Source of the DNA: Iris pallida
Lineage: Eukaryota > Streptophyta > Magnoliopsida > Asparagales > Iridaceae
Direction: 5' to 3'
DNA length: 64,000 bases
NCBI GenBank assembly: GCA_029216955.1
Contig: JANAVB010002199.1
Coordinates: 13,695,417-13,759,416, forward strand
Position numbers and translations under genes: made by a program. The notes under the pieces are model-generated. The model did not search any database and was not told the origin of the DNA. It worked only from the letters and a program-made list of their open reading frames with translations. This document shows, piece after piece, positions 10,694-23,759 of the stretch (its first letter is position 1; the number at the start of each line of letters is the position of its first letter).

Positions 10694-13600
10694 TCAAATA
10701 CTAATTGGATATATATTATCCGAAGTAGTACTCAGCCGATACCGACTCCATATGATCCCCACGAACCGACACTGAAAGAAAAGAATGTCTCTCGTCTCCG
10801 TACTCCCTCCACATAGAACACATTGTAGATTAGGAATTTGAATGCTGAATCGCGCCATTCTATTACGGGTGAGAAGTCTATTTCTGATGGCCTTATAAGC
10901 ACTAAGTTGCATCTTGGTAGGTACTCTTCTATTCCATATCAACTCCAACCACGGCACTTTGGTATGGTGTGTCCGTAGTCGATCATATGCTAGCCTTGCC
11001 GAAAATTCACCACTGGCCGCTCCCTTCATGATCCATCTATCGTTCTCACCATCATGCGTGACCTGAATGCCAGTAATCTCATCCGCGAAACATCGGCCGA
11101 CTTGGCGCGCACCTGTATCCGGCCCATACTCCCTCTTTGATTAGGACGTGCAAGCCCTCCTTGCTGCCTATCATTTCATAAGTAGGCCAACCTAAGCGGT
11201 CGACGATGCTCGTGTGATTCAACCACGGATCAAACCAAAGACTAGTAGTATGCCCATCATGCTCGATCGCATGCGTAGGATATTCTTCATAGTTCCTGAA
11301 AAATTATTATCTATATCTTGAGTCCAAAATTTATTGTTCTTGAGATACCTGCTTCGAGTCCACTGCGCCCATTTGGAATGTCCTTCCAATAGCTTCCATG
11401 CCAGCTTGATCACGGTCACTTCTCGGAGGACTTGCAAGGATGGTAGTCCGACACCTCCTTCATCTTTTGTCCGATAAAGTTCTTCCCACACCATGGCATG
11501 AATCCCTCCTCTCCATATAAAATTTGCGCATAATTTTTCAATTCTCTGCATGGTCGATGTAGGCACGTATATCACATGTAACCAATATGTTGTAATGGCC
11601 GTGATGACTGATTGAACAAGTTCCAGTCGTCCTCCAAAGGAAAGTATTTGCGACTGCCACCCTTCTAACCTGACTTGTACATATTGAACCAACCCTTTAC
11701 AATCCGTGTCCCTCGCATAATTTACTGTCAATGGTAAGCCAAGGTAGCGGACTGGCAGTTGGCTGCACTCGATCTCTAGTAATCGAGTCATGTCCCCCGT
11801 GTTGGGACAGTCTTTGTTAAAGTAGATTCGACTTTTATCTTTATTTAAGAATAATCCCGATAAATAGCCGAACTCTTCCTGGATTCTATTAAGAGCTAGA
11901 AACCCTGTCACTGATGGCTCTAAGAAGACTAGTAAATCATCAGCATATATAAGATGGGTTACCCATGGCGTAATCCTCTTATACAGTGGAGCAATCTGTT
12001 TTCGGTGGACTGCAACGTCCATCATGCAGGTGTAAAACTCCATAACAATAGTAAAAAGATACGGGGATAAAGGATCACCCTGCCGTAGTCCCCGACTGCT
12101 GCCAAAGTAGCCATGTGGTTGCCCGTTAATCAGGACGGAGAATATCGGGGTCGTGATGCATGTCCTGATACGGTCTACCCACCACTCGGTGAATCTCATG
12201 CTTCGAAGGCCGGCACAAACGAAATCTCTATTCACCATATCGTAAAGCCTTACGTAAATCAATCTTTATGCAGCTTTTCCTCCCACCTTTCTTGTTGAAC
12301 TCCTGAATCAATTCGTGTGCAAGCAGGCAATTCTTGGCAATTGACCTATCTTTAATGAAGGCAGTTTGATTGTCTGAGATAAGCTCTTGCATGAACGGTT
12401 GCATCCTCTTGCACATGACTTGTGAGATTATTTTGTAAAGGAAATTGCAGCATGCAATTGGCTGATAGTCTCCCTAGTCCGTAGCCCCTTCTTTCTTCGG
12501 AATTAGCGTAAGAAATGTATGATTCATTTCTTTGATAAACTTACCCGTCTGCAAGAACTCATCTACCATCTGATGTATCTCTATCTTCAGGTGTTCCCAG
12601 TGGTTTTTGAAGAACGCAGCATTAAATCCATCGGAGCCCGGGGCTTTATCGGAGTCCGCTTCTTTGATAATACATTCAACTTCTTCTAGAGTAACCGGTC
12701 GTCGTAGGACATCATTTCCTTCCTTCGAGACGATCCGCTTGCAAATAAGCTCAGGGAAGTCGGTCGTGTACGAAGTTTGATTATACAACTTGCTATAATA
12801 TGAGACCGCCGCCTCCTCTATATCCCTGTCCTCTGCCAAGGGGCGTCCAGCCGCATCTAGTAATGGTCCAATGGGGTTCTTGTGTTGTCGGGCTCGTATA
12901 GTTGCATAAAAGAACTTTGAACAACGATCATCTTCTTTGAGCCATTGGCATTTGGCCTGTTGTTGGAGTCGTACCTCTTCGTTGAATCGGAGTTGACGGA
13001 CTTCCTGTTGAAGCTCCAATTCCTTCCACGCCCATCAGCATTCAGCGGATTAGTTTGCAGAAATGATTGAATGTTCCCAAGTTCTCGTTCGGCTACTACT
13101 ATGGCCTATGGGTCGACTTGGACGAAGTTTATTCCACCCTTTAAGTTTGAACTTAACAGCCTTGAGTTTCATGGTAAGTTGAAATTGTGCACTACCACTC
13201 ACCTTGCATTGGAGACAGCTCATTACTGCCTCAGAGTAACCCTCCAGAGCCGGCCAGCTATTGCAAAATCGGAACGGTCGTCTGCGTTGGGTCTTTTTCT
13301 CTTGCAGCCGTATCATGAAGGGAGTATGATCACTTGTGACATTATGAATCCCCTCCGCTTTGCTTGCCGGGAATATATCAAGCCACTTGACGTTGCATAA
13401 TGCTCTGTCAAGTTGACAGACAACTCGGTTAGTTTGTAGTCGAGCTGTTACTCCATGTCCAAGTTTGGCCGGATTTGGATAGGCAGTGAAGACCCGAACT
13501 TAATAGACAGTTCTCAAAGTCCGCCAGAATCGCCAGTGGCACTTGTCGTCCACCTCTTCTTTCCTCCGTCAAGAGCATGGCGTTGAAGTCGCCACTTAGC

Positions 13601-14004
13601 AGAAGGGGCATGTCATTGTTCGCTAAAGTGGAGACGTGAATGATGTCATTCCAGAGTTGGAATCTCCTCCTCCGATCGTTGTGTCCATAGACAGCACCCA
13701 CGATTAGTTTCAGTCCACCTTTGTTCGTAAACTCTACAGCTATTAATTGTTCAGAAACAAAGCGTACCTGGCCTGACCAAAGTCGCGTATCCCATATGGT
13801 CCAGATTCTAGCCACCCCGCACGACTCTAGATTATGTATGGATGTCCACTGGAATGGTATCTTCTTGTTTATCTTTGTTTGTGACTTCATTTTGCTCTTC
13901 AGTAACATGACGATAGTACATTTGTGCTTCTTGATGACGTCCATGACTTCTCTCCATCTTCTTATGGAATTCGCCCCCCGCACATTCCAGGATATCACCG
14001 TCAT
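10694..14004 (-). pseudogene. LINE-A ORF2 (endonuclease/reverse transcriptase) remnant
   Basis: The apurinic-type endonuclease begins with an SWNVRGANS motif near 13990 and keeps an LLSGDFNAML segment (about 13560-13610). The reverse transcriptase part runs about 13019-11219 and includes APGSDGFNAAFFK, LRQGDPLSPYLF and an intact catalytic LIYADDLLVF (about 11940-11970). The C-terminal CVLCGG zinc-type domain lies near 10800. The frame is broken into at least five pieces by frameshifts and stops. Confidence 0.88.
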
Positions 14005-14029
14005 TTAATGGTGGTTTCGGGTGTCCTCG

Positions 14030-15532
14030 TTTTGCCGCCGACCCTCCCGAGGCTTCCGTTTTGTCGTCTATGACTTCTCTCCATTATGTGGGCTTGGGAA
14101 GCCCGATCTTCATCCGGCTTCCGTTCTCATAATCGCAACCCACTTGGCTCTTTGCCACTCTAAGCTCATGTTCCTTCTCTCTATAGTAAGCTTCTTCTTC
14201 CTGTGACTGTATATGCGGCATTGTGCATGCATTACCCTTGTTGGACGTTTCCCCGAACACAATCATGGCACGGCTGGACTCAATATTTGCATCCGTACTC
14301 ATAGAACTCACTTCAGGTCCATGTCTTCTACCCAGCATGGAAGGGGATGAGCCCTCGTGTCGGAGTTGGTTATCCGTTCTATCTTCCTTCTCTGGCGCCA
14401 CCACATCATCGGTCTGCATGTCAGTAAGAGGCTGTTCATGTGTGGTTTCATAACACTCGTCCCCTTCCTCCGGCTGACTTTGGGTATGTTCTTCTTCGGT
14501 TGGTTCCGCTGTCACTCTGCATGCTTCCTGTGTATGGGCCGAAACATAGACACCGCCCACAGCTTGGAGGCACCCATTCATACTCTACCTCTTGTTGAAT
14601 CCATTTACCATTTGGTAGGACAGTATCTATACTGCTTGGCAGATCTCCCGCTACTTCTATTTCGACAAAAATTCTTGCATATGATAGCCGTTGTCGTCGG
14701 GCTGTTTGGTAGTCAGTTCGGAGGGGTTTCCCTATCATACTTACGATTTTCATGATGGATGGTATACTCCATAATTGCGGTGATAACCATGGAAAACGAA
14801 TCCAGATAGGGACAGTGGTTAGCCGATCTTTTTCAAAATTCGAATCTGGGTGCCATCTTTTGAGTACTACTAACCTGCCGTCGAAGGTCCACGGACCTCC
14901 TCTAGTATTCGCACCAAATCTTCCTCGAGTCCGAACTTAATAAAATAGAAACCATTCTCGCGGGAGTATACATCTATTGCACCTTTCGGACGCCATACGC
15001 GATGCGCAAATGCACGTAGTTGGCCGGAAATGGCCTACTACCATTACATATAGTACTAGGGTGTTCTTCCAATACTCCATTATTTCCTGCAGGTCATCTG
15101 TCATAATCTCGACCACCTTCTTTCCGTTGATGATCCCTGGCTCGATGATGTATTGTAGATCAATCTCCTCATGCGTTGATGGGGGGCTGCATACCTCGGC
15201 CCATGTTAATGGCTTCGACCACGCCCCTATTTGCTCTGATCCTTGCCTGGTTTGTTGATCGGATGACGCCCTCCCCCTCTCGACACCTTGAGTCAGGTTG
15301 GTTTCTGATACCATTCCGCCCCTATTCGTTGTTTCTTGATGCTGTCTTCATATTAGGATTAAACATAGCTCTAGGTCTTGTTGATCGGCTTACTTGTTCA
15401 CGGCCTTCGCCCCTCCGACCTTGGTTATTGCCTCTTGTCGCCCTATCTGGGACCGTCGCTGCTTTACCCTTTCTCTGCCGTACCACCGTCGTCCACCCTC
15501 CGCCTTCTGCTCGGATGTTTCCCGGTAGATTT

Positions 15533-15535
<3 letters not shown>
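14030..15535 (-). pseudogene. LINE-A ORF1 (DUF4283/zinc-knuckle) remnant
   Basis: Segments on the minus strand match ORF1 of LINE-D. KNTLVLYVM near 15060 aligns with ENTLVLYVL of LINE-D, and YEWVPPSCGRCLCFG (about 14540-14580) is the zinc-knuckle region. Several frameshifts separate the parts. The role expected from the family is RNA binding in the retrotransposition complex. Confidence 0.75.
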
Positions 15536-15592
<57 letters not shown>

Positions 15593-15594
15593 CC

Positions 15595-15700
15595 GATGAC
15601 CCTCTAGTCTAGTAGCAGTAGTGAGGCATACGGTCCGGGTGGTCAGGAGATCGACTCCCGGTGGGAGCGTTCGTCACAATTACCTTTTTTTTTTCACAAA

Positions 15701-15761
<61 letters not shown>
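15595..15761 (+). mobile_element. SINE-2, tRNA-derived, with (TA)n tail
   Basis: Starts GATGACCCTCTAGTCTAGTAG, matching the start of SINE-1 (ATGACCTCTAGCCTAGTGG). A B-box region GGAGATCGACTCCC (about 15645-15659) is followed by GTTCGTCACAATTACC, a T/A-rich link and (TA)n at 15706-15761. It is flanked on the left by another (TA)n tract, so it appears to have inserted within TA repeats. Confidence 0.72.
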
Positions 15762-15762
<1 letters not shown>

Positions 15763-15940
15763 TACAGGTTTTTGGACCCACTGTCCTAACTCCCACCATT
15801 TTTATAAATGAAAAATAATAATACGCCTCCGTGGCTCAATCCACTAATCGTCCGTCTTACAGCCAGGGTCTTATACCTCTTTTTAGTAACTACAAGAGTC
15901 ACTCGAGTTCAGTTATAGGGATATATTAATGAGAAAATTA

Positions 15941-16863
15941 TGTTGTGGAAAAGTTTCGTAGAAATGCCATACAAGTCTAATTAAAAAATTTAAAAATTAC
16001 CGAATTGATGACAGCAAGCTGCGAGGCAGCTATCAAAAAAGAAAATAACAAATTTATAAGAAATAGAGCGGATCTGCTCTCAATCAACCAAGTGCTTGTG
16101 ATAGAGCAAATCTCTCAAGTGAAGAAATAATTCTGCTAGAATCTCGTTGCTGCCGCACCACTCGGTTGGTGAAAACCATATTTGCTTAAAGCGAGATTTG
16201 AACCTCGCCATCGGTCTGTTTGCAGGGACCAACAAGTTTGCTACAACTTTTGGAATACATGTTTCCCTGTGACAAACTTAAGGAGTAGCACAAACATGCT
16301 ACAATTGGTTTAGACTCGTTCTAAGCAGAGAATTGAAGAACTTTTTAATTATTGTTCTTCTAATTTTGCTATTCTTTCTATTGTTGTTGATTCTCGCCTG
16401 ATGAAAAAAAGTTCAAAATGAGAAGGAGAAGAAGAAGCTAGTCCTCTTTCCAAAGTACATGAGCACTTATATAGGAGATTCTCTCTTGTAACCAACCAAC
16501 AAGCCCACGAGGGGCTCACATGGGACGATTTAACCATGGAAGATTCCCTAAAGTAGGACAATTACCAACTACATCTCGCCTAGCAGCATCACTCAGCGAC
16601 AAAATCACTGAACCATGGAATGCAGTAGAACTCACAGCCTGATGAACGTGCGAAGTGTAAAATGCATCATCAAAGTGTCACTTTGTGTCCATCGTTCGAG
16701 TCGGTATGTCCATTTGGGATCTATCTCCAAAAAGTCTTCACAAAGAAATATATGGAAAAAAAAAAAATTATTTCTCGTGGGATTTGAACCTTGCACACAC
16801 TTGGAATTTGTCATATTGGTGGAACTAAGTCACTAGTGGCTAATTTTAAACTAAACCCCAACA
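15941..16863 (-). repeat. copia-2 3' LTR
   Basis: On the plus strand it runs from TGTTGTGGAAAAG to AAACCCCAACA. It aligns along most of its length with 21670-22542 but with many substitutions and indels, indicating an old insertion. Confidence 0.8.
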
Positions 16864-17199
16864 ATCCCTCACATATTTCAATATGGGAATGAGCATTCCT
16901 CGTAGTGCCTGTACATTATACATTTAGGATAGATGTCATCTCCGACTTTAATCTTCACGCATGGATCGGACTATGGTACAAATACATGAATAGACTAAGC
17001 CTTGAAAGTAACTAAAATACTTTCCACTCACACAACTACATCAACTATGATTTTGGTCGCAAGTTTAAGACCATGTTCTGACCTGGTTTCTATGAGTATG
17101 TGTGTTTGGTATCTACAAATTTACCCTCAAGAGACGCCCACATTTATGTTCATACACATAGTTGAGTTCTTCTCATAGAGAGTTTAATATGATCCCAAC

Positions 17200-17480
17200 A
17201 TCAAGCTTTTGCCTCCTTGCAATGCTACGACATATGACATGGCCTGGAGCCAAGATATTATTGCGTCATAGTGGTGTCACCCCACTATAGCATGAAGTCC
17301 TAGCCTCTTTGTAGTGCATGTACTACTACTCTCACTTTTCAGCATTGGGCTACCTTTCCCTATGCGCTGCTATGCCACCAGGACATGGCCTGAAGTCCTA
17401 GCCTCTTATGTTAGTGTATCATGAGGTCCTAAGCCTCTTGTAGTGCTAAGCTATCTGTGTTTCATGCGAAGCACGCTGAG
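17200..17480 (-). repeat. copia-2 non-coding 3' repeats
   Basis: GACATGGCCTGG..., CCTAGCCTCTTTGTAGTGC and CACCCCACTATAGCATGA segments recur within this stretch. They match, in reverse orientation, the blocks of the tandem repeats at 8335-8795 in copia-1. No coding sequence is present. Confidence 0.6.
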
Positions 17481-17736
17481 TACTCGAAATGCTCAAGAGC
17501 TCATTAAGGATTTAAAGCCAACCTCTCATAAGATTTGTTGAAAAAGAACATAGTAGACCATAGAGGTTCTGGGACCCAATCCCACCAGTGTTTCCATATG
17601 ACAAATCTATGTACTTGATGTACTCAAGTCAATGGTCCTTCTTTGAACCAAAAGCGAGATGCCTAGTATATTTTTTCTTTAAACTAATAGCATAACACTT
17701 TATGGTAGAATTACAGAGACATACAATAGAATTCCT

Positions 17737-20700
17737 TTAATCCAATTTTCTTTGTTGTGTCCTCGACAAACTGTACTTTAGGCCCTTGGTGAGTGGATCC
17801 ACCAGATTCTCTTGGCTACGTATATCAACGACTGCAATAACATCATTCAAGATGCACTCATTCAGTGATGTGTGACAAAGTCTCACAATCCTCTTTTTTC
17901 CATTGAAGAGTGCATATAATCCCATCATTGCAGTCGCACGGTTGTCTATCAATATAGTCGGAACTAGTGCACCAACCAGAGGAAGATCATATATGAGCTC
18001 TCCAAGTCATTTTGTTTCATATGCTACTATAGTCAATGCAAAGAACTTACACTCCATTGATGAGTATGAGAGCAAAGTTTGCTTCTTTAATTCTTACGAT
18101 ATAGTAGGTCCTCCCATATGAAGAATACAATCCTCTTGTAAATCTTCACTCTCCTCTAAGTACCAATTGGCATCATTGAAGCCTTCAACCATTATAGGAT
18201 AGGCCACAAAAGTGCATAGCATATTTCTATGTCCTTTTGAGATGTCTCATAACTCAATTCACAGATTATCCTAGTGTTTCACACTATGATTGCTTGTGAA
18301 TCAACTCAACACCCCTATAACGAAAGCTATGTCAGGCCTTTTGCAACTCATAACATACATCTGACAACCAATGATGCTTGAATATTTTTGATGCTTAATG
18401 GTCTTTCTTACACTTAGCTTTAGCTTTTTGTCACACTGGTATGGAGTATCGAATCCCTGAAAGATCATGATATCCATATCTTGTAAGCAGCTTCTCAATT
18501 TAATGAGCTTGAGACATAGCATGCCCAACTCCCATATGGATGATCTTTAGCCCAGGGATAGTATCAACATCTCTCATGTCCTTCATATTGAATTTAGTTG
18601 AAAGAATCTTCTAGGTCTTGGTGACTCTATCTAGATTCGTGCCAACAATTCATATCGTCCATGTAGAGACACATTACAGCCCCTCTTCCATCATCGAACT
18701 TAGTATAAATGCACTTATCTAACTCGTTGACCTCTTATATATTTGATCTAATCTTTATCAAACTTTTCGTGCAACAGTTTGGGAGCTTGCTTCACACCAT
18801 AAAAATATTTCACAAATTTGCACACTTTGTCTTCAAGCCCCTTGATGACAAAGCCTTCCGGTTGCTTTATGTAAATCTCTTCGATCAGATCTCCATTCAG
18901 GAATGATATTTTGTCATTCATTTGGAGAATCACCAACTTGTGAATTGCACCTAGAGCGATCAGCATCGTGACAGTTGTCATCCGCGCAACTGGAGCATAA
19001 GTGTCTAAGAAGTTAATTCCTTGTTTCTAAGAAAACCCTTTTGCCATCAACGTAGTTTCAAACTTAATAACAGTTCCATCAACCCTCATCTTTTTTTGAA
19101 GATCCATTTGCACCCATTGGATTTTTCTCCTTCAAGAAGATTGACCAATATCCAAGTATTATTGGACATAATTGAGTTAAACTGCTTCCTTCCAGAAATT
19201 AGCTTCTCCGGACTTTATTACCACACCATAGGAAAAAGAATCAGCTTCCATATGATAGGTGATGAATCTTCTCTAAAATCCTTCGATCTTCTCACTCGCT
19301 TTGGAGGTGGCTCCGCAAGTTCTGATTTTACAATTGCATCTTCCAGTACACTCTCCGCTTGGACTATGTCTTCTTTGGAAGCACTAGACTCCTCAGTGCT
19401 TGCTATATTCTTCAATAAATTCGCAAAAATATTTTTTGTCTCTAGCAAACTTGTTCTCAAATAATTCAGCATCACGAGATTCAATGACTTCATTTGATTG
19501 AAGATCAAAAAATTCGCATGTACTCTTCTCTGAATAGCACAAAAAGATCATCTTCTTAGTCTTTATTTCTAGCTTCTGAATCTTCATATCCAGAAGCTTG
19601 ACATATGCTAAGCACCCCTACACTCGTATAACACTCAAGTTGGGCCTAACTTTGAATCAGAGTTCATGAGAAGTCACTTTGGTTGTGCAAACGACACCCT
19701 GTTCAGAATAAAAGTAGTTGTTAGTGCAACTTATCCCCAGAAGAAGTTTGGAAGACCTATTGCTAAAAGCATAAAGTTGACCATCTCCGTTAGAGTACGG
19801 TTCTTCCTCTCTATTACACTATTTGATTGAGGTGAATATGAAACAGTAATCTCGTTGATAATTGTTTGTTCTCTACAGAATGATTAAAATTCAAGAGAAT
19901 GATGCTCTATGCTTCGATCACTTCTGAGTGTCTCTTGAGTTATTGACCCGATTGTTGTTTGACTTCTTCCTTGAATTCTTTGAAGTTCTCGAACGCTTTA
20001 TCTTTCAACTTGAGGAGAGAGATGAAAGTGAAATTCGAGTACTCATCAATGGAGGTAATAAAGTACTTCATTCAAACCTTCGTGGAGAAGTGTTTGAAGT
20101 TACAAATATCTGAGTGTACCAACTCCAAAATATATGTACTTCGGTTCAGCAGCTTGGACGACTTGCTTACAATCTTTGTCTAAGCATAGACCTCACATTT
20201 CTCCACCTTTTTACCCCTACATTTGAGGATAAGGTCTAGAGTAGACATCTTGTTAATTCTTTTACATTGAACATGTCCTAGTCTATTATACCACAACTCA
20301 AGAGAGTAGCTAGAATCAGATACTTTATTAATATATTCTTCCTGAGCTATAAGTTGAAGTTTGAACATCCCTTCAGAATACAAAAAAAATTCTCGAAGTA
20401 TATTTTCTTGTAGGACACATCACTATTTGGCCTGCATTGATGTCCATCCTCAAATGAGCATTGCAGAACAGACTTCTGAAAATCAAATTCTTTGTGACAA
20501 CAAGAACATTCTTCACATTCTAGAGCGTAAGTGACTTCTTTGAAAGTAAAATTCAATATCACCGTCCCGATTCTCTGCACTTCAGCTTGCATCTTGTTCG
20601 CGATGGTTACCTTCTCAAATGATGGTTTATACTTGGTGAACATCTCATTCCTAGAACATGCATGCTAGGAAGCTCTATTGTCCATGCACCAATCGATTTT

Positions 20701-21565
20701 CTTGGTAGATGACTCAACCTGCAGAATCATAGCAATAATGTTATATTACCTTCCTTGTGTTCCTTCTTTGTTGGATTTGACTTTTATTTGTAATCCTTCT
20801 TGAAGTGTCCCTTCTTGATACAAATGAAGCAAGGCCCATCCCCTCGAGACTTAGACTTGAATGAAGAGATAGGCTTGACTCTCAAATTCTTCAAGTCCTT
20901 CTTGTTGTTGTGGGGGGTAACTTTCTGCTTACCCTTTTAATCCCTAGACTGGATCATAATTGCTTTGGCATATTGCTTGGACAAAGAGTCCATCTTGAGA
21001 TTGTTCATGGCCTCCTCCTTAATGTGGATGAAACGCAACAACTCCCAATTTTCACTTCCGCATTCTTGCGGTATATGTCGGTAGTCAACCAATCCCAACT
21101 GGAAGGGAATATGGAGAGAATCACTTCTACCATGAATTAAACAACAAGAGGCATTGCCTCTTCCTCTAGCATCTGCTAAAGCTCGATGAGTTCCTTGACT
21201 TGGGGAAGTATTGCATTATTGTCATTAAATCTCATGGGCATGAATATGTTAACGAGATATACCTTGGACATGCTTTTATCGTCCTTGTATTATTTTTCAA
21301 TAGACTCCCAAAATTCTCTTACTTTTTCCTTCTTATTGTTGGATTCGGACGTGGAATCCTCCATTGCTTTGAGGATCAAAAGATTGTAGAGGTTATTATC
21401 CTTCTACCTCTTGTGTTGAGCATCAATTACATAGGCAATGGCTTGCGTCATCTATCTCAAGAATCACTGGTTCTGAATCAGTCATAATATATTCCACATT
21501 AACACGTTGAAGATTTAGACTAATTTTACTCATTCAGTAGTTATTTAGTCTCCATCAAATTTCTG
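17737..21565 (-). pseudogene. copia-2 gag-pol remnant
   Basis: Fragments in order on the minus strand: gag start with a KFDGD motif near 21555; a zinc knuckle CFICIKKGHFKK near 20810-20850 whose last cysteine is lost; integrase LELWYNRLGHVQCKRINKMS (about 20270-20330); reverse transcriptase ITMLIALGAIHKL...FLNGDLIEEIY (about 18980-18750); the YQCDKKLK/RPDIAF region (about 18301-18528); RNase H SQENLVDPLTKGL near 17770. At least ten frameshifts or stops. Non-functional. Confidence 0.85.
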
Positions 21566-21669
21566 AGCCTGTGAAAACTTGTTTCCAACATACTCGTATG
21601 TGGGTCTATTATGACTTTGAAGTGATCATGGCAACTTTTGTGGATGACCAAAGAATCTCGCTTAGATGT

Positions 21670-22542
21670 TGTTGTGGAAAGGTTTTGCAGGAATTTTGTA
21701 CACTTCTTAAAAAATTAAAAAATATAGAATTGATGAAAGCAAGCGCGAAAACGTGCAAAAAAGAAAGCAACAAAATTGCTAGAAATATGACTGAGCTCTC
21801 AATACAATCAAGTTGATGTGGTATAGAAAGGTACTCAATTGGAGAAATAATTCTGCTTTAATATTGTTAATGTCATGTTGTTGGGTGATGAAAACTACCT
21901 TACTAAAAACAAGATCCGACCTCGTCGATCCACTTTCAGGATCCAGCAAGTTCGAACTTTGGAATGTTCGAGGAGTAGCACAAACTTGCTACAGTTGGAT
22001 TGAACTTGTTCTGAGCAGAGAATTGAAGAAAGTCGAGCTATCCTGATGAAGAAAGTTCAGAAGGAGAAGGAGAAAAAGAAGGAGAAGAAGAAGCTACTCC
22101 TCTCTCCAAAGTCCAGCAACACTAATATAGGAGATTATCTCATGTAACCGCCCACAAGCCCACAAGGGGCTCACATCTGGCAGTTGACCAGGGTAGATTC
22201 CCTAAAAGTAGGACGGTTACCAACATGGTCGTCCTAGCAGCAGCACTTCGTGACAAAACCGTTGAACCATGGAACATCGCAAAAATCATATAATCTACAA
22301 AAGAAGTGCAAAATGCGTCATCAAAACGTCACTTTGCGTCCTCCAAAGAGTCTTCACCAAAAAAAATGTAGGATTTGAACATTGCCAACTAGAAAAACTA
22401 CACCTTATCAACCACTTGAGCTAACACTACTTATACGTTTAAGTCTATAAATGATTACCAAATATTGAAATACATACACTTGGAGTTTGTCACATTGATG
22501 GAAATGAGTCACTAGTGACCAGTTTCAAACTAAACCCCAACA
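21670..22542 (-). repeat. copia-2 5' LTR with tRNA-like insert
   Basis: Runs TGTTGTGG...CCCCAACA on the plus strand. Unlike the other LTR, it contains on the minus strand a TAGCTCAAGTGGTTGATAAGG A-box and a GTTCAAATCCT B-box (about 22370-22435), as in a tRNA-derived SINE. The left LTR keeps only the B-box end (GGGATTTGAACC on the plus strand, about 16780). Confidence 0.75.
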
Positions 22543-22649
22543 AATAGCTAGTCTTCGGATATGATTGAGAAACAAAGGGAGTATTATTGAATGGTTTTCG
22601 TGCGATTATTTCTTAGTATCGATTAGTCGGTCATCCACTTTGTTACCTT

Positions 22650-22734
<85 letters not shown>

Positions 22735-22751
22735 TATATATATATATATAT

Positions 22752-22793
<42 letters not shown>

Positions 22794-22806
22794 ATATATA
22801 TATAAA

Positions 22807-22843
<37 letters not shown>

Positions 22844-22844
22844 G

Positions 22845-22877
<33 letters not shown>

Positions 22878-22882
22878 TATAT

Positions 22883-22977
<95 letters not shown>
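22650..22977. repeat. compound microsatellite (TA)n-(GT)n-(GA)n
   Basis: About 230 bp of TA broken by T/A runs, then (GT)n at about 22882-22925 and (GA)n at about 22926-22976. It lies in the intron or upstream region of the HMA gene. Confidence 0.95.
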
Positions 22978-22978
<1 letters not shown>

Positions 22979-23238
22979 AAAATAATCTTTTTTGTATAAA
23001 TATAAGATCCTTACTGAATAATTTGTGTACTGAACTGACTTTCATACCATTATGAATGTAATGTAAATCACTCTCAACATTTTGGGATGCTAGCTACATA
23101 TCATTCATGTGTATTGAAACCGATTCAAAATTTAGATGCTGAAGGTTGAATGAATTCCTGAAGATGGACGTGATAAATCTGAATTCTCAACTCATGTGTA
23201 ACCTATGTTAATGTTGTGAATGGTGTACATGCAAGCAG

Positions 23239-23588
23239 GTGCAGGTGATCGTCTTGAGAGGCAATATGAGCTGCAACCACTGTCGACACAGGGTTTCCGA
23301 GATCGTTGGGAAGATGAATGGTTAGCACTTGCCAACTTCCTACGAATTTTATCATATTTGGTCATTTCTCAAATGGCTCTATAAATCGACTGAATTTATA
23401 TTTCTTATACCAGTCTTTCATCTACTTTAGCAGGTTTATTGGATTATGTGGTGGACTTGAGGAAGAAAGAGGTAACAGTAAGAGGGCTTGTGCACTCTAA
23501 GAAGAGGAGAATGCCTCCCCCGGGGAAGAAAAAGAAGAAATTTACAAGTTTTTTTGGATTCTTCAGTATAATGTGTTCTAAACTTTAA
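23239..23588 (+). CDS. HMA-domain metal-binding protein, last two exons (partial)
   Basis: Exons 23239-23320 and 23434-23588 are joined by a GT (23321) / CAG (23431-23433) intron with matching phase and encode 78 residues to a TAA at 23586-23588. The first exon reads as the start of a heavy-metal-associated fold: QVIVLRGNMSCNHCRHRVS, with the metal-binding MxCxxC motif. The second gives the following beta strand (GLLDYVVDLRKKEVTVRG) and a basic tail. The protein ends CSKL, which has the cysteine position of a prenylation box, as in plant HIPPs, but a Lys where an aliphatic residue is usual. The 5' exon(s) were not found; a splice acceptor CAG precedes 23239 and the upstream sequence is microsatellite and copia-2. 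It may be a gene cut off by insertions or a fragment. Confidence 0.7.
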
Positions 23589-23759
23589 TGCAGTTATACA
23601 CATTTGCCATGTCCAATCTAGTCTCCATGTCATCAACAAGTTCAAATACTTGCTTGTTCAGATTCATAGTAAATTAGCTTACTAAGATGTAAATCTATCA
23701 GAAGGTATCCTTTAAATATAGCATTCAAAATGTGAGCAAACCACCTCTCAAATATCGGG

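Larger units (their letters stand above)
10430..15535 (-). mobile_element. LINE-A: degenerate L1-type LINE
   Basis: On the minus strand it carries ORF1 remnants (15535 down to about 14030) then ORF2 remnants (14004 down to about 10694) with endonuclease, reverse transcriptase and the C-terminal zinc domain in canonical order. The 3' UTR ends AATAAAGTGCCCTTTGC then (TA)n at 10430-10440. This 3' end differs from the shared tail of LINEs B-E, so it is another subfamily. It has many frameshifts and stops and is clearly inactive. A (TA)n tract also abuts its 5' side (15538-15590). Confidence 0.88.
15941..22542 (-). mobile_element. copia-2: old full-length Ty1/copia element
   Basis: Diverged LTRs at 15941-16863 and 21670-22542 bound a broken gag-pol on the minus strand. 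The purine tract appears on the plus strand as ATCCCTCACATAT right after 16863, the reverse of the PPT seen in copia-1. Flanks AATTA (left) and AATAG (right) are a weak, decayed duplication. It belongs to the copia-1 lineage: the RNase H end (RSQENLVDPLTKGL) and the non-coding 3' repeats are similar. Confidence 0.85.

Noticed and set aside
15815..15900. Possible tRNA-like segment (GTGGCTCAATCC...CCGTCTTACAG)
   Set aside because: Only a weak A-box resemblance, without a matching B box.
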